From assembly GCF_938030785.1 (NCBI RefSeq), contig NZ_CALHIK010000144.1:1-13480 (forward strand): a stretch of 13,480 nt of DNA. Reading direction: 5' to 3'. Position numbers and translations under genes: made by a program. Positions 6,940 through 12,775 of this stretch are shown here, piece after piece (position 1 is the first letter of the stretch; each line of letters begins with the position of its first letter). Below the pieces are notes generated by a model that saw nothing but the letters and a program-made list of their open reading frames with translations, had not been told where the DNA came from and made no database searches. This DNA comes from an uncultured Campylobacter sp. (lineage in GTDB: Bacteria > Campylobacterota > Campylobacteria > Campylobacterales > Campylobacteraceae).

Positions 6940-8942
6940 ATTACGATGAATACAGATCCGCAATAGATACGCTAAATGCGTGGGCGCGGGCATATTACAC
7001 CGACGATAAGCCGATCGCAAGCGACGAGGAGTACGACGAGCTTTATTCGAAGGCGGAGAAATTTGAGGAGCAAAACCCCGAGCTCGCGCTGCCCTACTCG
7101 CCCACAAAGCGCATCGGAGGCGCGATCAGCGAGGGCTTTTCCAAGCTCGCTCACGGCGCGCAGATGTGGTCGATGGAGGATATTTTCGACGACGCGGACC
7201 TTTTGGCGTGGCTAGCTCGCGGCGAGAAGAGCGGCGCGCAGTTTTACGTCGAGCCAAAATTTGACGGCGCAAGCTTAAATTTAACCTACGAAGGCGGCGT
7301 GCTGATAAGCGCGGCGACGCGCGGCGACGGGCTCGTGGGCGAGGACGTGACGCAAAACGCAAGAGCGATCAAATCGGTGCCGCTTCAGATCCCCTACGCG
7401 CAAAGGATCGAGATCCGCGGCGAGACGCTGATCGCCAAGAGCGATTTTGACGCGCTAAACGACGAGCGCGCCGCAAACGGCGAGAGCCTGTTTTCAAACC
7501 CGCGCAACGCCGCCGCAGGCAGCCTGCGCCAGCTAGATAGCGCGATCGTAGCGAAGCGGAAACTAAAATTTATCCCGTGGGGAGTGGGCGAGCATTCGTT
7601 AGGCTTTGCGCTGCACTCGCAGATAATGGAGTTTGTGCGCAGCCTTGGTTTTTTACGCGACGAGTTTTGCCGCATCTGTTCGGGCGCGAGCGAGATCAGG
7701 AGTGCGTACGAGGCGCTGCATAGCATGCGCGCAAGCAAAGATCTGATGCTTGACGGTATGGTAATCCGCGTAAACGAGCTTTCAAAGTGCGCGCAGATGG
7801 GCTATACGGTGAAATTCCCGCGCTTTATGGTCGCGTATAAATTTCCTGCGGTCGAAAAGGTAACGCGGCTACGCGAGATCAATCTGCAGGTCGGTCGTAC
7901 CGGCGCGGTTACCCCAGTAGCTGTCGTAGATAGCGTAAATATCGACGGCGCGAACGTTTCAAACGCGACGCTTCATAATTTCGACGAGATCGCACGACTT
8001 GGGCTGATGAAAAACGACTTCGTGGGCATCATCCGCAGCGGCGACGTGATCCCGAAGATCACGAGCGTTTACAAACAGCGCAGAGACGGCACGCAGAGCG
8101 AAATTTCGCGCCCGGGTCGCTGCCCGGTTTGCGGCGAGAAGCTGCTTGACGAAGGCGCACTCATAAAGTGTCAAAACCTCGATTGCAAGGCGCGTGTGAT
8201 AGGCTCGCTGATCTATTTCTGCTCCAAAAAATGCATGAATATTGAAGGGCTAAGCGACGCGACGATTACGCAGCTTTTTGAAAGCGGCAAAATTTCAAAG
8301 ATCGGCGACATTTACGCCCTCGGCGTGCAGGATTTGGCGGATCTTGAGGGCTTTGCGGATAAAAAAATTTCAAATCTTTTGGGCGCGATAAACGCGAGCA
8401 AAAACGCGCCGCTTGAGCGCTTCATCGCTTCTTTAGGGATCGAGCACATCGGCGAGGTGGCCGCGCGCAAGATCGCCGCAGCGTTCGGGCAGGATTGGCT
8501 GGATGCGAGCGAGGATGAAATTCTGCGGCTGGAGGGCTTTGGAGAGGCGATGGCAAGGAGCCTAGCGGAGTTTTGCAAGATAAATCGCGAAAAAATTCTA
8601 AATTTAAGCGAAATCATCAACCCGCGCCCCCCAGAGACACAGACCGCCAAAAGCGCCTTCACGGACCGCAGCGTCGTCATCACGGGCACGCTCAGCCGTC
8701 CGCGCGACGAGTTTAAGGCCAGACTTTTGGCGATGGGCGCGAAGGTGCAGGGCTCGGTATCTGCCAAGACCGACTTCGTGCTTGCGGGAGAGGACGCTGG
8801 CTCCAAGCTGCAAAAAGCTCGCTCACTCGGCGTGCGGGTGATCGACGAGAGCGAGTTTGAAGCGCTTGCGAGCTCGGCGACGCCTGGCGCAAATCCACCT
8901 GATAAGAGCGAGCCTGAAGCGCTTGCGGGGAGCGGCGAGTGA
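6936..8942 (+). CDS. ligA: NAD(+)-dependent DNA ligase
   Basis: LigA seals nicks in DNA during replication and repair, using NAD(+) as adenylyl donor. Domain Ia is at the N-terminus (YYTDDKPIASDEEYDEL, 20-36). The adenylation site is VEPKFDGASLNL (105-116), with Lys108 as the AMP-accepting residue. TRGDGLVGEDVTQNARAI (128-145) and SLFSNPRNAAAGSLRQLD follow. The OB region contains VGRTGAVTPVAV. Cys396, Cys399, Cys412 and Cys417 form the zinc finger, followed by helix-hairpin-helix repeats. A C-terminal BRCT domain includes VVITGTLSRPRDEFKARLL. The 668-residue length is typical. The last 25 or so residues are a disordered tail partly made by an in-frame duplication. No clear ribosome site precedes the ATG, so translation is probably coupled to the small ORF whose TGA overlaps it. 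The stop overlaps the next ORF's GTG. Confidence 0.97.
   Translation: MNYDEYRSAIDTLNAWARAYYTDDKPIASDEEYDELYSKAEKFEEQNPELALPYSPTKRIGGAISEGFSKLAHGAQMWSMEDIFDDADLLAWLARGEKSGAQFYVEPKFDGASLNLTYEGGVLISAATRGDGLVGEDVTQNARAIKSVPLQIPYAQRIEIRGETLIAKSDFDALNDERAANGESLFSNPRNAAAGSLRQLDSAIVAKRKLKFIPWGVGEHSLGFALHSQIMEFVRSLGFLRDEFCRICSGASEIRSAYEALHSMRASKDLMLDGMVIRVNELSKCAQMGYTVKFPRFMVAYKFPAVEKVTRLREINLQVGRTGAVTPVAVVDSVNIDGANVSNATLHNFDEIARLGLMKNDFVGIIRSGDVIPKITSVYKQRRDGTQSEISRPGRCPVCGEKLLDEGALIKCQNLDCKARVIGSLIYFCSKKCMNIEGLSDATITQLFESGKISKIGDIYALGVQDLADLEGFADKKISNLLGAINASKNAPLERFIASLGIEHIGEVAARKIAAAFGQDWLDASEDEILRLEGFGEAMARSLAEFCKINREKILNLSEIINPRPPETQTAKSAFTDRSVVITGTLSRPRDEFKARLLAMGAKVQGSVSAKTDFVLAGEDAGSKLQKARSLGVRVIDESEFEALASSATPGANPPDKSEPEALAGSGE
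8849..8927 (+). repeat. 22-base direct repeat at the ligA 3' end, 57 bases apart
   Basis: Copies at 8849-8870 and 8906-8927 differ at only two positions and share the ending TGAAGCGCTTGCG. The 57-base offset is 19 codons, so both read in frame as ESEFEALA and KSEPEALA. The tail beyond the BRCT domain appears to have been lengthened by tandem duplication. Confidence 0.75.
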
Positions 8943-9316
8943 AGGTTTTTTGCTCGGCACCAAATCTGCACGCAAACGGCGCAGGATTAAATTTCAAAAG
9001 CAACCTCCGTCCTGCGGTGCTTGCGTGTTTTACAAAGCGCGAGAATTTTAAAAATTTTACGGCGCACAAACACTGCGCCGATAGAAAAAATTTTAAAATT
9101 TTCGCTAGCGACGAGATAAAATTTGCAACGCACGGCGAGCTAAAATTTGCAACGCGCAGTATGGCTAAATTTACGGCGTGCAGCTGGCTGAAATTTGAGC
9201 CTTGCGGCACTGCTGCGCGCGGCTTTGCTTTGTGCGATAAAGTTTTAAGCTCAAGGCCACATAAAAACTGCGCAAGCTCTAAAATTTCATCGCGGCGCGG
9301 AGAAAAAGCAAAATGA
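8939..9316 (+). CDS. hypothetical 125-residue ORF with eight-residue tandem repeats, between ligA and tlyA
   Basis: A GTG at 8939 overlaps the ligA stop (GTGA), and its TGA overlaps the tlyA ATG (ATGA). GGAG at 8929-8932 is six bases before the GTG. The product is basic and rich in Lys, Phe, Asn and Cys. Residues 59-90 are four eight-residue repeats, EIKFATHG, ELKFATRS, MAKFTACS and WLKFEPCG, preceded by looser NFKNF and NFKIF copies. There is no signal peptide, convincing membrane segment or known domain. From memory, C. jejuni also has an extra gene between ligA and tlyA, but I see no basis for calling it the same protein. It may be a genuine fast-evolving protein or repeat-expanded spacer kept open by coupling. 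The overlaps at both ends favour translation; function is unknown. Confidence 0.5.
   Translation: MKVFCSAPNLHANGAGLNFKSNLRPAVLACFTKRENFKNFTAHKHCADRKNFKIFASDEIKFATHGELKFATRSMAKFTACSWLKFEPCGTAARGFALCDKVLSSRPHKNCASSKISSRRGEKAK
9113..9208 (+). repeat. 24-base tandem repeat, four units
   Basis: Units at 9113-9136, 9137-9160, 9161-9184 and 9185-9208 each carry AAATTT at the same offset (positions 7-12). The first two share TAAAATTTGCAACGC and are nearly identical; the third and fourth are more diverged. All are in frame with the 8939-9316 ORF. The decreasing similarity suggests stepwise duplication. Confidence 0.85.
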
Positions 9317-10527
9317 GATTTGATCTGCTCGTTGCAAACACGCTTAAAATCAGCAGAAATCAGGCCGCCGCGCTGATAAAACAGGATAAAATTTTGCTGC
9401 GAGGCGCCGTGCAAAACAGGCCCTCTGCGCAGATCGCGCCCGAGCAGAGCGGCGAAATCAGCGCGATTGATCAAATTTACGTAAGTAGGGGCGCGCTCAA
9501 GCTTGCGGGCTTTCTGGATGAGCTTGCCGAAAACGGGCTTTTAGCAAGCTGCGGCGCAAATTCGCCTAGCATGGCGGCAGAAATTTCAAAGCCATGCAGT
9601 GCCGCAAAGAGCGCGGATAGCAAAGCGGTAGCGATGCAAAAAACGTACAGAGTAACGACGCAAATTTCAAGTGCAGATTTTGCGGCTACGAAAAAAATTT
9701 TAAACGCGAACGAGACGACCGAAATTCCAAGCGCGACAGCGGCAAAGATCGCAGAAACAAATATTAAGGCGATCTGTAACGCAAAAACTAGCGCCGAGAC
9801 GGCGGAGCTCTTACAAACCGGTGCAGGTACGCAAACAGTGGAATTTTTACAGATGAGCACAGGCGCCGAGACGGCAGGACTTTTGCAAACGGACGCAGAC
9901 GCCGAAACGACAGAGATTTCAAATGCGGCGACAGCCTCCAAATCGGGCGGCAAGGCGGGTGCGTGCCGCAGAGAAGGCGGTGCTGAGCCGGTACAAACAA
10001 AGCCTTCTCAAAAGGAGGTTTTAAATTTAGCGGGAGCCGATGTTTTGGACGTGGGTAGTAGCACGGGTGGATTTGTGCAGATTTTGCTTCAGCGCGGCGC
10101 AAAGAGCGTGACCGCACTTGACGTCGGCAGCTCGCAGCTAAGCGAAATTTTGCGACGCGATCCCCGCGTGATCGTGCGCGAAAACACCGACATCAGGAAG
10201 TTTGCGAGCAAGAAAAAATTTGATCTCATCACCTGCGACGTGAGCTTCATCTCGCTAAATTTGATCCTAAAAAGCCTCGCGCGCCTTGCAAAAAGCGCTC
10301 TCATCGTGCTATTTAAGCCGCAATTTGAGGTGGGCGCGGAGGCGAAGCGAAATAAAAAAGGCATGCTCAAGGATGAAAAAGCGGCGTACGTCGCGCGGGC
10401 GAAATTTGAGCGGCTATGCGCCGAACTGGGGCTTACCGTGCTGCATACCGGCGCCTGTAAGATCACGGGCAAAGAGGGAAATCAAGAATTTTTCTATCTT
10501 CTAAAAAGGATGAACGATGAAATTTAA
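9313..10527 (+). CDS. tlyA: TlyA-family rRNA 2'-O-methyltransferase (hemolysin A family) with a 155-residue insert
   Basis: TlyA methylates ribose 2'-hydroxyls of rRNA cytidines using SAM; in campylobacters it affects capreomycin sensitivity. An N-terminal S4 RNA-binding domain (1-50) leads into YVSRGALKLAGFL (56-68). The FtsJ/RrmJ-like methyltransferase domain starts at ADVLDVGSSTGGFVQILLQ (242-260). The probable catalytic tetrad, by alignment with the family, is Lys63, Asp309 (CDVSFISL), Lys335 (FKPQFEVG) and Glu392 (GNQEFF). TlyA is normally about 240-270 residues; this one is 404. The excess lies at about 76-235, exactly between the two domains, and is Ala/Thr/Glu-rich with a 12-residue repeat. 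GGAG at 9299-9302 precedes the ATG, and the 3' end overlaps the lipoprotein gene by 11 bases. Function is probably retained, since both domains look complete. Confidence 0.92.
   Translation: MRFDLLVANTLKISRNQAAALIKQDKILLRGAVQNRPSAQIAPEQSGEISAIDQIYVSRGALKLAGFLDELAENGLLASCGANSPSMAAEISKPCSAAKSADSKAVAMQKTYRVTTQISSADFAATKKILNANETTEIPSATAAKIAETNIKAICNAKTSAETAELLQTGAGTQTVEFLQMSTGAETAGLLQTDADAETTEISNAATASKSGGKAGACRREGGAEPVQTKPSQKEVLNLAGADVLDVGSSTGGFVQILLQRGAKSVTALDVGSSQLSEILRRDPRVIVRENTDIRKFASKKKFDLITCDVSFISLNLILKSLARLAKSALIVLFKPQFEVGAEAKRNKKGMLKDEKAAYVARAKFERLCAELGLTVLHTGACKITGKEGNQEFFYLLKRMNDEI
9796..9939 (+). repeat. 36-base (12-residue) repeat in the tlyA linker
   Basis: Four 12-residue units start at residues 162, 174, 186 and 198: ETAELLQTGAGT, QTVEFLQMSTGA, ETAGLLQTDADA and ETTEISNAATAS. 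The DNA copies share GAGACGGC and nearby TTnCAAAC-type stretches. The last unit is the most diverged. Unlike the other arrays it is not rich in AAATTT. Confidence 0.75.
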
Positions 10528-11032
10528 AAGCTTAATTATCTTGGCGTTTTGCGCGCTATTTTTGGGCTCATGCGCCAAAAGTCTGAGCCCAAAAGCGCCG
10601 ATCGTAAAAAACTTCGACATCGATAAATTTAGCGGCGGTTGGTACGAGATCGCCCGCATGAAGGGCAGCGACGACGATCTGCAAAACACCGCATACGAGT
10701 GCTTCGTCGATAAAAATTCCACCATCAACCTCCTAAAATCAGCCCAAACGAGCTCGGGCAAAATCAAAAACGAGCAGCACGTACTGGAGTTCGCGGGCGA
10801 TAAAAGCGTAGGCCTGCTCTATCAAAAAGGGTTCATTTCGGATACCACTTACCGTGTGGCGCAAGTCGACGGCGACTATCGCTACGCCCTAATCTTCGGC
10901 CCCGATACGAGCGAGTTGTATATCCTCTCGCGTAGCAAAACCCTGCCCGAGCCGATCCGCATCGTCTATCTAAAAAAAGCTAAACACAGCGGCTACGACA
11001 CCAAAAAAATCGTCTGGACGAAGCATAAATAA
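10517..11032 (+). CDS. Lipocalin (Blc-like) outer-membrane lipoprotein
   Basis: The N-terminus is a lipoprotein signal: MKFK, a hydrophobic stretch, then the lipobox LGSC with Cys19 as the predicted lipidated residue. Ala at +2 suggests outer-membrane sorting by the usual rule. FDIDKFSGGWYEIARM (33-48) holds the lipocalin GxW motif, and YRYALIFGPDTSELYILSR is the conserved second half of bacterial Blc-type lipocalins. At 171 residues it is a standard single barrel. Blc-type proteins bind fatty acids or lysophospholipids; the ligand here is unknown. AAAAAGGA at 10503-10510 lies six bases before the ATG. It overlaps tlyA by 11 bases and shares TAATG with ribF, so it is expressed with them. As I recall, C. 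jejuni lacks it at this position, so it may be an insertion in this lineage. Confidence 0.88.
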   Translation: MKFKSLIILAFCALFLGSCAKSLSPKAPIVKNFDIDKFSGGWYEIARMKGSDDDLQNTAYECFVDKNSTINLLKSAQTSSGKIKNEQHVLEFAGDKSVGLLYQKGFISDTTYRVAQVDGDYRYALIFGPDTSELYILSRSKTLPEPIRIVYLKKAKHSGYDTKKIVWTKHK

Positions 11033-12195
11033 TGGATGAGCTTTTAAAACAAAACCCGCCCAAAGCTCCTTTGCAAGAGAGCGAGAGCCATCTGGAGAGC
11101 GAAGCTTTAATGCCTTGCAGCGAGGGTCTGCGCGAAATTTTAAAAGCGGAATTTGAGCGGGGCGAAATTTTTGCCTCGCCGCAAAACGCTGCCCGTGAGG
11201 AAGTTCACGCCGTAGCGATCGGAAATTTCGACGGCATGCATCTGGGGCATCAAAAATTATTTGAAAATTTAGGCGAGCATGGCGCTATAATCGTGGTTTT
11301 GACGGGCATTGGAAGCAAGCTCACGCCCTTTGCGTTTCGCAGCGCATTCACGCAGAAAAAAATATTTTACTGCGAACTTAGCAAAATCAAAAACCTAAGC
11401 GGAGGCGAATTTATCGAGCTTTTAGGGCAAAATTTCATAAATTTACAAAAGATCGTCGTCGGCGAGGATTTTAGATTCGGGCGCGATCGAGCCTGCGGAG
11501 TGGAGTTTTTGCAGCGCGAATTTCGCGGACAAACCTGCGTCGTAGGGGAGTTTTGTTTGGGCGGCAGCGGCGTGCATTCAAGCAGGATCAAGGATCTTTT
11601 ATCGCGCGGAAGGTGCGAAGAGGCGGCGGAGCTTTTAGGGCGGGATTATGAGCTCTGCGGACGGATCGTGCACGGCCAGGGGCGCGGGGCGCGGGAGTTT
11701 GTAGCGACGCTAAATCTCGAGCCCGGTTGGTTTTTTATCCCAAAAAGCGGCGTTTACGCAACCGTCACGAGCGTGCGCGGCGCAAGATACAAAAGCGTGA
11801 GCTTTGTAGGAGAACGCCTTAGCACCGACGGGGCTTTCGCGCTTGAAACTCACATTTTGGGGGACTTTACGGGCTTCGAGGCTGTAAATTCCGAGCAAGA
11901 TCGCGCGCCGTGCTGCGGGGGACAAGCTGCAGATTCTGCGCAAAATTTAGATGAAATTTCAGCGCGTAATTCGGCCGAAATTTCTACGCAGAATTTTGCG
12001 GCGAGCGAGAGCTTGGGCGCCGAGAATAAAAATTTAGAGGTGGCGTGCAAAAACAGCGGCGCGAAATTTGCCTGCGTGAAATTTATAAAATTTATACGCG
12101 AAAATCAAAAATTTACCGATCCGGCGCGACTTAAAGAGCAAATTTTAAAAGACGCCGCTGAAGCGGAGCGGATTTTGCAAGACTGCGAAATTTAG
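11032..12195 (+). CDS. ribF: Bifunctional riboflavin kinase / FAD synthetase with N-terminal extension and internal insert
   Basis: RibF phosphorylates riboflavin to FMN and adenylates FMN to FAD. AIGNFDGMHLGHQ (62-74) carries the HxGH nucleotidyltransferase motif. IVVGEDFRFGRDRACGVEFL (141-160) and VHSSRIKDLL (181-190) followed by LLGRDY (201-206) complete the FAD synthetase part. GRIVHGQGRGAREF, the divergent PTAN counterpart ATLN, GVYATV and ALETHILGDF form the riboflavin kinase part. At 387 residues it is about 100 longer than campylobacterial relatives. About 40 extra residues precede AIGNFDG, and residues about 284-345 form a low-complexity insert before VKFIKFIRENQKF. An internal Met27 (11110) is an alternative start but has no ribosome site. 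The ATG at 11032 shares TAATG with the lipoprotein gene, pointing to coupled translation. Confidence 0.92.
   Translation: MDELLKQNPPKAPLQESESHLESEALMPCSEGLREILKAEFERGEIFASPQNAAREEVHAVAIGNFDGMHLGHQKLFENLGEHGAIIVVLTGIGSKLTPFAFRSAFTQKKIFYCELSKIKNLSGGEFIELLGQNFINLQKIVVGEDFRFGRDRACGVEFLQREFRGQTCVVGEFCLGGSGVHSSRIKDLLSRGRCEEAAELLGRDYELCGRIVHGQGRGAREFVATLNLEPGWFFIPKSGVYATVTSVRGARYKSVSFVGERLSTDGAFALETHILGDFTGFEAVNSEQDRAPCCGGQAADSAQNLDEISARNSAEISTQNFAASESLGAENKNLEVACKNSGAKFACVKFIKFIRENQKFTDPARLKEQILKDAAEAERILQDCEI
11938..12009 (+). repeat. 24-base (eight-residue) repeat in the ribF insert
   Basis: Three in-frame 24-base units, at 11938, 11962 and 11986, encode AQNLDEIS, ARNSAEIS and TQNFAASE. Asn is at position 3 throughout, and EIS is shared by the first two. 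The period equals that of the array at 9113-9208. AAATTT or GAATTT cores recur within it. Confidence 0.65.
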
Positions 12196-12400
12196 TAGCG
12201 CTTTCCGCTCTCGGAGCCTTAATGCGCTTTTGGCTTGAGTATGCGAAGCCGACGCAAGCTGCGGCAAGATTAGCGATGGCGCAAATTTAGCTACTAGCGC
12301 AAGTCAAAATTAGCGGCTAACCATTGAATGCAAAACAGGAGCTAAGCGGCTAAATTTCGCGTCTAGCCAGGCGCAGATTTTACCGAGCTTAAAATTTGCG

Positions 12401-12517
12401 ATGCGCAAAATCGTAAAACGCTTACGAAATTCTGCTTGCAGAGCTCTTGAGCATTATGCGCCCATGTTTAAAGAATTCGAAGAAGCTGGTTTAGAGGTGC
12501 AAAATTTGGCGGCATAA
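12401..12517 (+). CDS. doubtful 38-residue ORF in the ribF-cmoA spacer
   Basis: ATG at 12401 to TAA at 12515-12517 gives a basic N-terminus (MRKIVKRLRNSACRALEH) and an acidic end (FKEFEEAGLEVQNLAA). The frame stays open upstream to about 12314, for some 68 codons in all, but has no start there. An AGGAG at 12337-12341 has no start codon at a suitable distance, and nothing resembling a ribosome site precedes 12401. It may be a leftover of a lost gene or chance. Confidence 0.2.
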   Translation: MRKIVKRLRNSACRALEHYAPMFKEFEEAGLEVQNLAA

Positions 12518-12615
12518 AATTTAAGCGCCAAAGTTTAACGGCGCGAGCTCTAGGCTCGTAAAGTTGCCAAGCGGAGTAAAATTTGCTCGCGTAAATTCCG
12601 CGCCGACTAGATTAC

Positions 12616-12637
12616 GGCTCGAAGCTCGACGCGAGCC
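12616..12637 (+). other. inverted repeat in the spacer before cmoA
   Basis: GGCTCG (12616-12621) pairs with CGAGCC (12632-12637) around a ten-base loop. No T-run follows, so an intrinsic terminator is not supported. A smaller 5-bp stem lies at 12544-12558. Either could be chance in this G+C-rich stretch. Confidence 0.3.
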
Positions 12638-12761
12638 AAGACGTAGCGCGTCCGCAACCAAAAGCGCGCCGCGTCTGAAATTTAGGCGATCCGCACGGGC
12701 AAGTGCGGCGAAAATTCCGTGCTCGGCGGCCGCAAGACGGGTACCGCGCGAATAGCAAAGC

Positions 12762-12770
12762 AAAAAAGGA
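12762..12770 (+). promoter_or_regulatory. ribosome site deciding the cmoA start
   Basis: AAAAAAGGA ends five bases before the ATG at 12776. An in-frame GTG at 12719 would add 19 residues (beginning MLGGRKTGTARIAKQ) that have no counterpart in CmoA and lacks a ribosome site, so 12776 is taken as the start. Confidence 0.7.
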
Positions 12771-12775
12771 AACAG

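Larger units (their letters stand above)
12196..12775. other. gene-poor spacer between ribF and cmoA
   Basis: This 580-base gap is exceptional in a cluster where other genes touch or overlap. I see no recognised gene, tRNA, IS end or terminator with a T-tract. It holds about seven scattered AAATTT palindromes, a doubtful 38-codon ORF (12401-12517), and two small inverted repeats: CGAGC/GCTCG at 12544-12558 and GGCTCG/CGAGCC at 12616-12637. It may be a decayed gene or repeat-expanded spacer. A cmoA promoter should lie here if cmoA is not read through from ribF, but no clear -10 stands out. Confidence 0.6.

Noticed and set aside
9113..9208. CRISPR-like array
   Set aside because: Repeats are contiguous 24-base units without unique spacers, and lie in an open reading frame.
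8713..9474. Minus-strand open frame of 253 codons across the ligA end and the 125-residue ORF
   Set aside because: It spans the strongly conserved LigA BRCT region on the other strand, has no ribosome site, and its composition is that of a shadow.
9477..9953. Minus-strand open frame of 158 codons opposite the tlyA linker
   Set aside because: Its Ser/Ala/Val-rich repeats are the mirror of the 12-residue repeats in tlyA; no start signal and no family resemblance.
12564..12755. Plus-strand frame of 63 codons beginning at TTG in the spacer
   Set aside because: TTG start, no ribosome site, Arg/Ala/Ser-rich composition typical of chance frames in GC-rich sequence, and no coupling to cmoA.
12719..12775. 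GTG start for cmoA 19 codons upstream
   Set aside because: No ribosome site and no counterpart in CmoA; the ATG at 12776 has AAAAAAGGA at five bases.
12196..12775. tRNA or other structured RNA gene in the spacer
   Set aside because: No T-loop-like GTTCRANNC with a matching acceptor stem was seen on either strand; the two hairpins are small and isolated.
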